Shown one piece after another: positions 34,469-43,635 of a DNA stretch of 49,002 bases. The notes under the pieces were generated by a model, which saw nothing but the letters and a program-made list of their open reading frames with translations, had not been told where the DNA came from and made no database searches. Position 1 is the stretch's first letter; each line of letters opens with the position of its first letter. A program made the position numbers and the translations under genes. The DNA comes from Syntrophales bacterium (lineage in GTDB: Bacteria > Desulfobacterota > Syntrophia > Syntrophales > UBA4778). The DNA is taken from assembly GCA_028712885.1 (NCBI GenBank), contig JAQTPK010000007.1:1-49002 (forward strand), written 5' to 3'.

Positions 34469-35605
34469 TCAGGGATTCACAGTTGCCAGGTAGCGGAATT
34501 TTCCGTTCTTTACCTGCAGGATGACCATGCTCTTCACCGCGTTTCCATCCTCTCCGATATTGATGACCCCGGAGACGCCTTCGAACTTCCTTGTTTTCGC
34601 CAGCGCCGCCCTGACCCTGGGGCCTTCCACGGATTTTGCGCGCTCCATGGCGTTCAGCAGGACAAAATAGGCGTCGGCCCCGAGCGCGTCAAAACCGCTG
34701 GCTTCCATTTTGAATTTGCCCTCGTAATTGCGGATGTACTGTTTCGCCAGCTTTGTGGCCGCGCCTTCCTTTTCAAAATGACCCGTCAGGAGGAAACCTT
34801 CCACCGCTTTGCCTCCGATTTTTATCAGCTCGGGGGCCTGGGCGCCGTCGGCGGACATGATCGGGATCCTCATCCCCAGCTCTGCGGCCTGCTTGCAGAT
34901 CAGGGCGTCTTCCGCGTAGTAGTTGGGGAGGTACAGGATATCCGGCCTGGTGGCCATAATGGCCGAAATCTGCGCCGTGAAGTCCTGGTCTCCGGTCTGG
35001 CAATATGTCGTCTGAACGATCTTGCCTCCCATTTTCGTAAAATTGTTACGGAAGAAATTGGCGAGGTCCACGCAGTAATCCTGCGCCCTGTCTATAAGCA
35101 GGGCGGCGCGCCTTGCTTTCAGGCTGTTGAACGCGAACCGCGCTGCGACTTCCCCCTGGAACGGGTCGATGAAGCAGACCCTGAACGTATATTTTCTGTT
35201 CTGGGTGACTCTGGGGTCCGTCGCCGTCGGAGAGATGATGGGGATCCGGGCTTTTTCGGCGATGGGCGTGGCCGCCATTGTATTGCTGCTTGTGGCCGTC
35301 CCGATTATGGCGTGTACCCTGTTTCTGCTGATCAGGCGGTCCACGGCGTTGGCCGCTTCGATGCGGTCGCTCTTTTCATCAACAAGAATGAGTTCGACCG
35401 GCCTCCCCAGCACGCGGGGCTTCATCCGGTTTGCCATCTGAATGCCCGCCCACTCCATCTGACCGTAAGACGCCACTCCGCCGGTCATCGGCAGGAAAAC
35501 CCCGATACGGACCGCGTCCCCGGCTTGCGCGAACGCGGGACCGGAAAACGATGCGACCAGAAGCGCAATCAGCACGAAGGCAACAGACAGTTTCACCGAT
35601 TTCAT
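34469..35605 (-). CDS. livK: Branched-chain amino acid ABC transporter substrate-binding protein
   Basis: A 378-residue periplasmic binding protein of the LivJ/LivK family. Signal peptide of ~26 residues: KSVKLS basic start, hydrophobic core and cleavage near GPAFAQA. The mature part has IGVFLPMTGGVASYG, then VRLILVDE-like RPVELILVDEKSD and GTATSSNTMAATPIAEKA, the ligand pocket of type I periplasmic binding proteins. The ribosome-binding site GGGAGGGG lies 4-5 bases before ATG 35605. It is the first gene of the operon; substrate could be leucine/isoleucine/valine, other amino acids or amides. Confidence 0.93.
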   Translation of the reverse strand: MKSVKLSVAFVLIALLVASFSGPAFAQAGDAVRIGVFLPMTGGVASYGQMEWAGIQMANRMKPRVLGRPVELILVDEKSDRIEAANAVDRLISRNRVHAIIGTATSSNTMAATPIAEKARIPIISPTATDPRVTQNRKYTFRVCFIDPFQGEVAARFAFNSLKARRAALLIDRAQDYCVDLANFFRNNFTKMGGKIVQTTYCQTGDQDFTAQISAIMATRPDILYLPNYYAEDALICKQAAELGMRIPIMSADGAQAPELIKIGGKAVEGFLLTGHFEKEGAATKLAKQYIRNYEGKFKMEASGFDALGADAYFVLLNAMERAKSVEGPRVRAALAKTRKFEGVSGVINIGEDGNAVKSMVILQVKNGKFRYLATVNP

Positions 35606-35797
35606 GATACCCCTCCCAGCCGGTGCGGTTATTTTGTTTCAGTACGAAAAACAACGTCATTGGCTAACATAGAAGAAAGATGGATGTCAACCGGTATGAT
35701 TCAGATCGAAAGTACAAACTGCGCGGAATTGCGCAAAAAAAGCTTTGCGTCGACGGCGGGTTTGCGTTAAAAAACAATCCGGTCGCGGTTTGGATAC
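35606..35797. promoter_or_regulatory. Divergent livK/xerD intergenic region with promoter-like elements
   Basis: 192 bases with no gene. For livK (minus) a perfect -35 TTGACA lies at complement 35685-35690, but no good -10 follows at the right spacing. For xerD (plus) TTGCGT 35745-35750 and TAAAAA 35768-35773 are 17 bases apart, a weak sigma-70 match, ending 24 bases before the start. I see no clear operator. Confidence 0.3.
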
Positions 35798-36682
35798 ATG
35801 CAGGACAGCATAGACGCATATCTGCAGTTCATCGCTGTGGAAAAGGGTTCGTCCCTGAACACTTTAGAGGCATACGGCAGGGATCTCCTCAGATATGCGC
35901 AGTTTCTGTCGAGGTCGGGCGTGAAGGACGCGAAAACCGCGCGGCCGGAGCATGCGACCGCATTTCTATGGGAGCTCCGCGCCGAGGGGTTGAGCGCGAA
36001 CTCGATCAACCGCTGCCTCGCGGCGGTTCGCGGGTTTTATAAGTACCTCGTCAGAGAGGGCCGGATCGGCGAAAGCCCCGTGGCGGAAGTAGGGTTGTCG
36101 AAGACCTGGACGAAGCTGCCGGGAGCCCTGAGCCGCGCAGAAATGGACCGCCTCCTCGCCGCGCCCCGCGCGGACGGGACCATCGGCGCGAGGGACAAGG
36201 CGATGCTGGAGCTCCTCTACGCCACCGGGATCCGCGTATCGGAACTGATCGCGCTGACGCTCAATGACGTCAACTGGCATGTAGGGTATCTCACGGCCAT
36301 GGGCAAGGGGAGAAAGGAGCGCATCGTCCCGATCGGCAGGGCGGCGATCCGCTCTCTGAAAAATTACGTGGAAGGGGCCAGGCTGCAGCTGGAGAAAAAG
36401 CAGAGCCCCTTTCTTTTCCTGAACCGGGCGGGGGAGGGGTTGACCCGCCAGGGCTTCTGGAAGATAGTCAAAAGGCATGCGCGGACCGCCGGCCTGGAGA
36501 GCAAAGTGCATCCGCATACGTTCCGTCATTCTTTCGCGACGCATCTGCTCGAGGGCGGGGCCGATCTCAGGTCCGTTCAGATAATGCTCGGCCATGCGGA
36601 TATCTCGACGACGCAGATTTATACGCACGTGACCAGGTCGCGCTTGAAGGAAATTCACAAGAAGTATCATCCGAGGGGATGA
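35798..36682 (+). CDS. xerD: Site-specific tyrosine recombinase XerD
   Basis: A 294-residue recombinase resolving chromosome dimers at dif with XerC. N-terminal SAM-like domain: SLNTLEAYGRDLLRYAQFL and LSANSINRCLAAVRGFYKYL. Catalytic residues are visible as R in TGIRVSELIAL (~residue 147), K in GKGRKERIVP, HTFRHSFATH (H-x2-R), H in LGHADISTTQ and the nucleophile Tyr in IYTHV. Length and order fit XerD better than XerC or phage integrases. Its stop overlaps the TPR gene start (ATGA). Confidence 0.93.
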   Translation: MQDSIDAYLQFIAVEKGSSLNTLEAYGRDLLRYAQFLSRSGVKDAKTARPEHATAFLWELRAEGLSANSINRCLAAVRGFYKYLVREGRIGESPVAEVGLSKTWTKLPGALSRAEMDRLLAAPRADGTIGARDKAMLELLYATGIRVSELIALTLNDVNWHVGYLTAMGKGRKERIVPIGRAAIRSLKNYVEGARLQLEKKQSPFLFLNRAGEGLTRQGFWKIVKRHARTAGLESKVHPHTFRHSFATHLLEGGADLRSVQIMLGHADISTTQIYTHVTRSRLKEIHKKYHPRG

Positions 36683-38739
36683 CGGGATTCGAACAGGAAA
36701 TGGAATATTACAAAAAAAAGAAAGAAAAAAATAAACGCGCCCTATCCTGGCGCGTTATCCTCGATCGGCTGCCCTCCCGCAGGCGGCTGATAATCGCAGG
36801 CTGCGCGATCGCCGCGGTCGTGCTGGCCGCCGGGGCCTGGCTGCTGCTGCAGTCCGGGACGAAAACGGGCAAGGGCGTCAGGGAGGCCGTTTTGACCCTG
36901 ATCGCCGGCCGCACGCCGTCGCTGGATTATGTCCTGGTGGAGAAGAACGGCAAGGATCAGCGCCTTGCCGCCGGGGACACACTGGAAATCGGGTACAGGG
37001 ATGAATTCGTCATCAAGGATGTCCGTACCGGCTCTCCGTTCGAAGCGGGAATATCCGTGAGGGTCAGGGGACTCGAAGGAAAGGAGACGTACCGCGTCGT
37101 CCTGAAGGGGATCGAGATGGTTGACCGCGTTATGGCCTTCGAATCGTCCCGCGCGCGGGGAGCCACGCGCCCGGAATTCGCCATTCAGGTGCTTTTCCGG
37201 GAAAAAGCCATGGCGGAAATCCCGGTCGCGGTGGAGATCGGCCCGCAGGACTGGCTTCGCGCGGCCAAGGAATCCTCTTCCGGCACCCGGTCAATAGACC
37301 CTCTGAAGCGCGCCGTCGAAATGAACGCCCAGGATACGTCGGTGCGCAAGATGCTTGCCTCCGCTTATACCGAGCAGGGGCACAAGGAAAAGGCCATTTC
37401 AGAGTATCGGAAGGTCCTGAAACAGAAACCGGACGATATGCCCGCCCTGATCGGCCTGGCGGGGCTGCTGACGGAAAAGAAACAGTACGAGGAGGCCCTT
37501 CCCCTTTACAACCTGATCCTGAAGAAAAATCCCTCCGACGCGGCCGCCCAGGCCAATGCCGGCTTTATTTCGGGCAAACTGGACAAATGGGCTGACGCCG
37601 CCAGGTATTATTCGGAATCCCTGAAGCTGCAGCCGCAAAACAAGATTCTCCATTTCCGCCTGGCGGAGGCGTATGAGAAGACCGGCCGGGCGAAAGAGGC
37701 CATAGAGAGCTACCGGGCCTACCTGAAGAGCAAGCCGGGAGACGTCAACGCCCTGACGGCGATGGCCGAATTGAGCATGAAAACCGGCAACAACGACGAG
37801 GCCATCCGGATATACTCCGAGATCGTCCGGATCAATCCGAAAAACGCCCTCGCTTACGCCTATCTGGGCCTGGCCCACGGGGGAAAGGGCAACCGGAAGG
37901 AGGAAATCGCGAATTACCGGAAGGCCCTGTCACTTAACCCCAAAGACCCGCTGGTGCATTACAATCTCGCCGTTGCCTACGAAAAGGAAAAGAGATTCCG
38001 GGAAGCCGCCGCCGAGCTGGAAAAAGTGCTGAAGCTCCGCCCGAAAGATACGGACGCGCCGATCAGGCTCGGAGACATATACCTGAGGGAAAAGAAATAC
38101 AAGGCCGCCGTCGGCATGTACGAAAAGGCGGTCAAGGCATCTCCAAATAACGGCGGCCTCCATGCGGGTCTTGCTTACGCCCTGGGAGAGGCGCGCCAGT
38201 ACAGGAAATCCGCAGACCATTACGAAAAGGCGATTAAGCTGGGATCCGCCGATCCGCAGATCAGGTACAATCTCGGGTATACGTACGAAAAGCTGAATAA
38301 CATGAAGAGGGCGGCGGAAGAATACGAGAAGTTCGCCGCGGTCAGGCCGAACAACCAGGTCCTGTCTTTTCTCGCGGATTATTATCTCGGCCGCAAGGAT
38401 TACGCCGCCGCCATCCGGACCTACGAAAAGATGATAAAGACCCAGCCGAAAACGGCGGGACTGTATTCGAGTCTCGCCCGTGCATACGGGCTGAAGGGCG
38501 ATGTGGATAAGGAAATAGAGAATTATAAAACCGCCCTTAAATATGATAAGGAAGATGATGAAATATACGCGGGGCTGGGCGCGGCGTACGAAAAGAAAGG
38601 AATGATCCGGGAGGCGTTGAGGGAATATACGACGGCGTACGGGATCAATCCTGAATCGTCCAGGGCGGCAAGGAAAATACCGCAGCTGAAAATCAGGATA
38701 CTCCAGCAGAAGCACGAATCGCAAAAGGGGGCGAGTTGA
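36679..38739 (+). CDS. Membrane-anchored protein with 13 TPR repeats
   Basis: A 686-residue protein. A Lys/Arg-rich cytoplasmic N-terminus (~30 residues) precedes one membrane helix, IIAGCAIAAVVLAAGAWLLL. Residues ~55-190 form a mostly beta-strand region of unknown type. About thirteen 34-residue TPR units then run from ~200 to 660, with the usual pattern (for example YEKTGRAKEAIESY, YEKLNNMKRAAEEY). The TPR part lies in the periplasm if topology is N-in. TPR scaffolds recruit partners; this one sits between xerD and kdsA with 4-base overlaps on both sides, so an LPS-assembly or cell-envelope role is suggested but unproven. Confidence 0.85.
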   Translation: MTGFEQEMEYYKKKKEKNKRALSWRVILDRLPSRRRLIIAGCAIAAVVLAAGAWLLLQSGTKTGKGVREAVLTLIAGRTPSLDYVLVEKNGKDQRLAAGDTLEIGYRDEFVIKDVRTGSPFEAGISVRVRGLEGKETYRVVLKGIEMVDRVMAFESSRARGATRPEFAIQVLFREKAMAEIPVAVEIGPQDWLRAAKESSSGTRSIDPLKRAVEMNAQDTSVRKMLASAYTEQGHKEKAISEYRKVLKQKPDDMPALIGLAGLLTEKKQYEEALPLYNLILKKNPSDAAAQANAGFISGKLDKWADAARYYSESLKLQPQNKILHFRLAEAYEKTGRAKEAIESYRAYLKSKPGDVNALTAMAELSMKTGNNDEAIRIYSEIVRINPKNALAYAYLGLAHGGKGNRKEEIANYRKALSLNPKDPLVHYNLAVAYEKEKRFREAAAELEKVLKLRPKDTDAPIRLGDIYLREKKYKAAVGMYEKAVKASPNNGGLHAGLAYALGEARQYRKSADHYEKAIKLGSADPQIRYNLGYTYEKLNNMKRAAEEYEKFAAVRPNNQVLSFLADYYLGRKDYAAAIRTYEKMIKTQPKTAGLYSSLARAYGLKGDVDKEIENYKTALKYDKEDDEIYAGLGAAYEKKGMIREALREYTTAYGINPESSRAARKIPQLKIRILQQKHESQKGAS

Positions 38740-39587
38740 GCGCGACTATCGGAGCAGGCAAGGTCCGCATCGGCGGGGGGGCGCCCTTCGTCCTGATCGC
38801 CGGGCCGTGCGTCATCGAAAGCGAAGACCTGGTCTGGAAAACGGCCGAATACCTGAAAGAGCTTGCCGGCAGGCTCGGCATACCGCTTGTATTCAAGTCC
38901 TCCTTCGACAAAGCGAATCGGAGCGCGGCGGATTCCTTCCGCGGGCCGGGCCTCGTCAAGGGCCTGGAAATCCTGGGCAGGATCAGGCGCGAGCTGGATA
39001 TACCCGTTCTCTCGGACGTGCACCGTTTCGAGGAAATAGATCCCGCCGCTCAGGCGCTGGACGTCCTCCAGGTGCCCGCGTTTCTATGCCGGCAGACGGA
39101 CTTCGTCATGGAGGTCGCCCGCAGGGCCCGCGCCATAAACATCAAAAAGGGGCAGTTCCTGGCGCCGTGGGATGTCTCAACCCTGATCGAAAAGGCTGTC
39201 GCGGCGGGAAACGGGAATATACTGGTGACGGAGAGGGGGACGACCTTCGGATATAATAATCTGGTCGCCGATATGCGGTCGCTTCCCGCAATCAGGAAAA
39301 TGGGAGTGCCGGTCGTGTTCGATGCGACGCACTCCGCGCAGATGCCCGGAGGCGCCGGCCGCTCATCGGGCGGCGACCGCGCCGTCGTGCCGTGTCTTGC
39401 CAGGGCGGCTGCAGGCGCGGGGGTGGACGGCTTATTCCTGGAAGTGCACCCGGATCCGGATCGGGCGCTGTGCGACGGCCCCAATTCCCTGGCGCTCGAC
39501 GCCCTGCCGGAACTTCTGTCCGTGTTGAAGGAAATAGACGCGGTGGTGAAAAAAGCGGAACGGAGCCATGCAGCCGATCGATCCTGA
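38736..39587 (+). CDS. kdsA: 3-deoxy-8-phosphooctulonate (KDO-8-P) synthase
   Basis: A 283-residue cytoplasmic enzyme joining arabinose-5-phosphate and phosphoenolpyruvate to give KDO-8-phosphate for the LPS inner core. LIAGPCVIESED, NIKKGQFLAP, TERGTTFGYNNLVADMRSLP and DATHSAQMPGG are its conserved substrate and metal-binding segments. The TTG start at 38736 overlaps the TPR stop and has AAGGGGGC upstream. Its 3' end overlaps kdsC by 20 bases. Confidence 0.96.
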   Translation: MSATIGAGKVRIGGGAPFVLIAGPCVIESEDLVWKTAEYLKELAGRLGIPLVFKSSFDKANRSAADSFRGPGLVKGLEILGRIRRELDIPVLSDVHRFEEIDPAAQALDVLQVPAFLCRQTDFVMEVARRARAINIKKGQFLAPWDVSTLIEKAVAAGNGNILVTERGTTFGYNNLVADMRSLPAIRKMGVPVVFDATHSAQMPGGAGRSSGGDRAVVPCLARAAAGAGVDGLFLEVHPDPDRALCDGPNSLALDALPELLSVLKEIDAVVKKAERSHAADRS

Positions 39588-40167
39588 GACCAGAAGGAGG
39601 ATTCTCCTCATACGGCACGTCATCTTCGATGTCGACGGCGTATTGACGGACGGGCGCATCGTATACGACGACGACGGGCGGGAATTGAAATTCTTTGATG
39701 TTAAGGACGGCCACGGGATCAAAATGCTGATGAGGGCGGGAATCGGGGTGGTGTTCCTGACGGGAAGAACTTCCCGGGTAGTCGAATTCCGCGCCCGGGA
39801 TCTCGGCGTCACCGACGTATTTCAGGGTGCGAAGGACAAAACGGCCGTGTTCGATAAGATTCTCGAATCCAGGGGAATACCGGCCGGGCATGTCGCCTGT
39901 GTCGGAGACGACATTACGGATATTCCTCTCATGCGAAAGGCCGGTTTTGCCTTTGCGGTCGCAGATGCCATGCCCCTCGCGCGCCGCTCAGCCGATTACG
40001 TGACGCGCAGAAGTGGAGGACGCGGGGCGGCGAGAGAGATCTGCGAGCTTATTCTCAAGCAGCAGGGGAAATGGAATGAAGTCGTTTCCCGGTATATAAA
40101 CTTTACATCACATCAGCCCGATGGTATATTGCGCGTGCATACAGGTTGCGATATTGAAAAGACCTGA
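39568..40167 (+). CDS. kdsC: KDO-8-phosphate phosphatase (HAD family)
   Basis: A 199-residue phosphatase removing phosphate from KDO-8-P. HAD motif I is IFDVDGVLTDGRIVYDDDG (nucleophile Asp near residue 17), motif II FLTGRTS, motif III Lys in GAKDK and motif IV GDDITDIPLM. No cap domain, as expected for the tetrameric KdsC group. The start ATG 39568 has GGAG upstream and lies inside the end of kdsA. Confidence 0.94.
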   Translation: MQPIDPETRRRILLIRHVIFDVDGVLTDGRIVYDDDGRELKFFDVKDGHGIKMLMRAGIGVVFLTGRTSRVVEFRARDLGVTDVFQGAKDKTAVFDKILESRGIPAGHVACVGDDITDIPLMRKAGFAFAVADAMPLARRSADYVTRRSGGRGAAREICELILKQQGKWNEVVSRYINFTSHQPDGILRVHTGCDIEKT

Positions 40168-40171
40168 TTTC

Positions 40172-40753
40172 ATGCTCTCCATAATGCGATTCCTTGTGAA
40201 GCCGGGCCGGACAAGGATTTACGCAGCCGCCGGGCTTATCCTCCTGATTGCCGGAGCAGCCGGTATTCTGATGTACATCTCGGGCGGTGACGGAAATAAG
40301 GGGGAGACGCTGAAGATCATCCCCGAGAATGTTGATCTCCAGGTCAAGAACATCCATTTCACGGAAGTGGGAGACCCTGACCTGAAATGGGAGCTGCAGG
40401 CGGATTCCGGCCGGTATGTCAAGAAAGACAATCTGGCCTATTTCGACAACATCCGGATCAAATTGATTACGTCCGGGGGAAAGAGCTACACCATGACGGG
40501 CGAGAGCGGAATACTGCATACCGACAGCAACGACGCGGAGATTACCGGAAATGTCGTTGTCGTCTCCGACCGCGGGGACCGTTTTACGACGGACAAGCTG
40601 CTTTATTCCGCCGCGGACCGCATTGTACATACTGATGGAAAAGTCTTCATGGAAGGCAACAAGACAGCCATTAACGCCAGGGGAATGAAGCTGTACGTAA
40701 AGGAAGAGAGAGTCTCTCTTCTTTCCGGCGTGCAGGCCGTTTTATCCAAGTAA
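40172..40753 (+). CDS. lptC: LPS export protein LptC
   Basis: A 193-residue bitopic protein carrying LPS from LptB2FG to LptA. One N-terminal membrane helix (YAAAGLILLIAGAAGILMYI) precedes a periplasmic beta-jellyroll with the DLKWELQADSGRY, GESGILHTDSNDAEITGNV and YSAADRIVHTDGKV segments of LptC. ATG 40172 gives nearly the E. coli length; an in-frame ATG at 40121 would overlap kdsC by 47 bases. It follows kdsC by four bases. Confidence 0.9.
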   Translation: MLSIMRFLVKPGRTRIYAAAGLILLIAGAAGILMYISGGDGNKGETLKIIPENVDLQVKNIHFTEVGDPDLKWELQADSGRYVKKDNLAYFDNIRIKLITSGGKSYTMTGESGILHTDSNDAEITGNVVVVSDRGDRFTTDKLLYSAADRIVHTDGKVFMEGNKTAINARGMKLYVKEERVSLLSGVQAVLSK

Positions 40754-40759
40754 AGAAGA

Positions 40760-40783
40760 AGATGAGAGGTTGAGAAGCTGAGA
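40760..40783. repeat. Octad degenerate tandem words, 3 units
   Basis: Three 8-base units, AGATGAGA, GGTTGAGA and AGCTGAGA, all ending TGAGA, in the lptC-lptA gap directly after the lptC stop. Similar short-period words recur in other gaps of this window. Confidence 0.6.
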
Positions 40784-40815
40784 CAAAGAAGGATTAAGAT
40801 GACCGGGCTTTCCAG

Positions 40816-40850
40816 GTGAACTGTGAACTGCGAACCGCGAACTGTGAACT
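40816..40850. repeat. Heptad degenerate tandem words at the lptA start
   Basis: Five contiguous 7-base units of consensus GYGAACY with no interruption. The array spans both candidate GTG start codons of lptA (40823 and 40844), so the beginning of the gene appears to be built from the repeat. Confidence 0.75.
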
Positions 40851-41410
40851 CAAAAATTTTGGTCCTCATTATTTCATGCCTGTTGCTTATGGCCGGATCG
40901 AATGCCGCGGCTCAGAGCAAGGCCAAAGACTTCAAAGCGAAAAGGGGCGGACCAATAAGGATCACGTCCGACCGGCTTGATGCATATAACGAGCAGAAGC
41001 TGGCCGTATTCAGCGGCAATGTCGTAGCCGTCGAGGCGGATCGGGTGATGAAATCGAACCAGCTTTACATCTATTATAAAAAAGAGAGCAAAAAAGAGGA
41101 TAAGCCGAAAGCGGAATCAAAACTCGATTCCGGAGCCGGCGACCTTGACCGCATCGAAGCGAAAGGAAACGTACGGATTACCCAGGGGGAAAGAATCATC
41201 ACGGGCGAAGAAGCGGTATTTCTGAACGACGATCAGAAGATAATCGTGACCGGCAATCCGGTAATGAGGGAGGGCGGCAACACGATCAGGGGGGATAAGA
41301 TAATCGTGCTGCTTGAGGAGGACAGGGGTTTCGTGGAAAGTTCCTCTCAAAGCAGGGTGACGGCGGTTATTTACCCTGAGGACAAGGATAAGGTTAAAGG
41401 TAAAAAATAA
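40823..41410 (+). CDS. lptA: LPS transport periplasmic protein LptA
   Basis: A periplasmic OstA/LptA-fold protein of 195 residues from GTG 40823 or 188 from GTG 40844. The signal peptide (NSKILVLIISCLLLMAG core, likely cleaved near SNAAAQ) fits either start. The mature part has PIRITSDRLDAYNEQKLAVFSG, then DRIEAKGNVRITQGERIITGEEAVF and the repeat-like VTGNPVMREGGNTIRGDKI. It forms the LPS bridge between the membranes. Neither start has a good ribosome-binding site because both lie within a heptad repeat. A Lys-rich insert (~residues 85-105) separates two jellyroll strands. Confidence 0.88.
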   Translation: MNCEPRTVNSKILVLIISCLLLMAGSNAAAQSKAKDFKAKRGGPIRITSDRLDAYNEQKLAVFSGNVVAVEADRVMKSNQLYIYYKKESKKEDKPKAESKLDSGAGDLDRIEAKGNVRITQGERIITGEEAVFLNDDQKIIVTGNPVMREGGNTIRGDKIIVLLEEDRGFVESSSQSRVTAVIYPEDKDKVKGKK

Positions 41411-41424
41411 AGAGTGAAGAAAGC

Positions 41425-42147
41425 ATGGGAAGACTGGCGGCCAGAGGATTGACAAAGATATACGGCAAGAGAACAGTCGTGAGCGATGTCAATCTCGATA
41501 TTTATCCCGGCGAAGTGGTCGGCCTGCTGGGGCCGAACGGCGCCGGGAAAACGACGACTTTTTACATGATCGTCGGACTCATCAAGCCGGATGGGGGCCA
41601 GATCTACCTCGATGAGAAAGAGATAAGCTCCTACCCCATGTACAGGCGCGCGAGGAACGGGATTAATTATCTGCCCCAGGAACCCTCAATTTTCCGGAAG
41701 CTTTCCGTGGAGGAGAACATCCTGGCCATCCTGGAGCTGCTTTACGAGGACCGGTCCGAGCGCATGGCAAGGCTGGAAGAGCTGCTCGGGGAGCTGAATA
41801 TAGGACACCTGGCGAAGAACAAGGCTTTTTCCCTTTCGGGAGGCGAGCGCAGGCGAGTCGAAATCACGCGCGCGCTGGTGACTTCGCCGCAATATATTCT
41901 GCTGGATGAGCCTTTCGCCGGCATAGACCCGCTGGCCGTTGCGGACATACAGCAGATCATCTTAAAATTGAAAGAAAAGAACATTGGTATTATAATATCG
42001 GATCATAACGTGCGTGAAACGCTGACTGTATGCGACCGGGCCTATATCGTCAACGAGGGGAGCATCCTCGTGGAGGGAGACCCGGCGTTCATTGCAGGAA
42101 GCGAAACGGCGAGGAAATTTTACCTCGGAGAGAAATTTTCTTTCTGA
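41425..42147 (+). CDS. lptB: LPS export ABC transporter ATPase LptB
   Basis: A 240-residue ATPase of the LptB2FG extractor. Walker A GPNGAGKTTTFYM, YLPQEPSIFRKLSVEENILA, signature LSGGERRRVEITRAL, Walker B YILLDEPFAGIDPLAV and the switch His in IISDHNVRETL are the LptB hallmarks. It closes the lptC-lptA-lptB set and precedes rpoN by 19 bases, an arrangement widespread in Proteobacteria. Confidence 0.96.
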   Translation: MGRLAARGLTKIYGKRTVVSDVNLDIYPGEVVGLLGPNGAGKTTTFYMIVGLIKPDGGQIYLDEKEISSYPMYRRARNGINYLPQEPSIFRKLSVEENILAILELLYEDRSERMARLEELLGELNIGHLAKNKAFSLSGGERRRVEITRALVTSPQYILLDEPFAGIDPLAVADIQQIILKLKEKNIGIIISDHNVRETLTVCDRAYIVNEGSILVEGDPAFIAGSETARKFYLGEKFSF

Positions 42148-42166
42148 TCGATTCATCGGCAGGGCT

Positions 42167-43627
42167 ATGGCTTTCGAACTTAAGCAGAATCTGAAATTGT
42201 CGCAGCAGTTGATCATGACGCCCCAACTGCAGCAGGCGATCAAGCTCCTGCAGCTTTCCCGGCTCGAGCTCGTTGACGTGATCAGGCAGGAAATGGAAGA
42301 AAATCCCCTGCTCGAGGAAACGGCGGCGGAAGGCGACGCTGATGACGGCGTTGAGGCGGGGCCCGCCGAGGCGGAGATAGCGAAGCCGACTAATCATCTC
42401 GAGGAGCTGACGGGAGAGGGGGACGGGAAAGAGGAATTCGACTGGAACGGCTACCTGGAAGACTACGGTCCCGTAGGGGTTTCCTACCAGCGGGAAGAGA
42501 CGGAAGGGCCGACCTGGGAAAATATTCTGACCAAAAAGACGACGCTGAAGGATTATCTGATGTGGCAGCTGCATCTTTCGCGTATTTCAGATCCCGAAAA
42601 GACGGTAGGCGAGCAGGTAATCGGCAACATAGACTCGAACGGCTATCTCATGGCTTCCGTCGAAGAGATCGCGGAACTGGAAAAAGCGGAAGTCCCTTTT
42701 GTGGAAAGCGTGCTTTCGAAAATACAGCAGTTCGACCCCCCCGGGATCGCCGCGCGCGATCTTAAGGAGTGCCTGCTGCTCCAGGCAGCCGTCCTGAACG
42801 CCGGGCCCCTGGTGGAGACAATCATCAGAGACCACATTAAAGACTTGGAAACAAAAAATTACAACTACATAGTAAGGAAACTTAAAGTATCTCTTGATGA
42901 TGTGCTTGCTGCTGTTGCAATGATCAGCGGCATGGATCCGAAGCCGGGCCGGATCTACAGTGAGGAACGCGATCAGTATATCATTCCGGACGTTTATGTT
43001 TTCAAGGTAGGAGATGAATACAAGATCGTGCTGAACGAAGACGGCCTGCCGAGACTCAGGATCAGCAATTTTTACAGGGAGATCCTCGGCGGCGTCAACG
43101 GTGCGCAGAAATCCGAGAAATGCAAGGAATATATCAAAGAGAGGCTGCATTCGGCGACGTGGCTCATCAAGAGCATACAGCAGCGGCAAAGGACAATATA
43201 CCGCGTTTCGGAAAGCATCATCAAGTACCAGCGGGAATTTTTCGACGAAGGAATTCAGTATCTGAGGCCGATGGTTCTGAGGGACGTGGCCGAGGACGTG
43301 GAGATGCACGAGTCGACCATCAGCCGAGTGACCACGAATAAATACATGCACACGCCGCGGGGTATTTTCGAGCTCAAATATTTCTTCAACAGCAGCATCA
43401 GCAGAATGTCGGGGGACGCCATCGCCTCCAAGAGCGTTCAGGAAGACATCCGCAAGATCATCCAGAATGAAAACAAATACAAGCCTTACAGCGACAGTGA
43501 AATAGTCGATCTCCTGAAAGCCTCAGGGATCTCAATCGCCCGGAGGACGGTGGCCAAATACCGGGAGATGATGAATATACTTCCGTCTTCAAAAAGAAGG
43601 GCCTTTTCGGCGAATAAAGTGAAGTAA
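42167..43627 (+). CDS. rpoN: RNA polymerase sigma-54 factor
   Basis: A 486-residue sigma-54. Region I is the Gln/Leu-rich KQNLKLSQQLIMTPQLQQAI near the N-terminus; the acidic region II is ~50-95; the core-binding and DNA-binding region III includes HESTISRVTTNKYM and the RpoN box ARRTVAKYRE (~457-466). I chose ATG 42167 with AGGG upstream; the longer frame from 42092 would overlap lptB and lacks homology. It serves nitrogen, motility and other promoters in complex with enhancer-binding proteins. Confidence 0.96.
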   Translation: MAFELKQNLKLSQQLIMTPQLQQAIKLLQLSRLELVDVIRQEMEENPLLEETAAEGDADDGVEAGPAEAEIAKPTNHLEELTGEGDGKEEFDWNGYLEDYGPVGVSYQREETEGPTWENILTKKTTLKDYLMWQLHLSRISDPEKTVGEQVIGNIDSNGYLMASVEEIAELEKAEVPFVESVLSKIQQFDPPGIAARDLKECLLLQAAVLNAGPLVETIIRDHIKDLETKNYNYIVRKLKVSLDDVLAAVAMISGMDPKPGRIYSEERDQYIIPDVYVFKVGDEYKIVLNEDGLPRLRISNFYREILGGVNGAQKSEKCKEYIKERLHSATWLIKSIQQRQRTIYRVSESIIKYQREFFDEGIQYLRPMVLRDVAEDVEMHESTISRVTTNKYMHTPRGIFELKYFFNSSISRMSGDAIASKSVQEDIRKIIQNENKYKPYSDSEIVDLLKASGISIARRTVAKYREMMNILPSSKRRAFSANKVK

Positions 43628-43635
43628 AGGCCTCG

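Noticed and set aside
35798-36682. Phage integrase or integron integrase instead of XerD
   Set aside because: Length, catalytic spacing and the N-terminal domain fit XerD, and there is no att site, tRNA or phage gene nearby.
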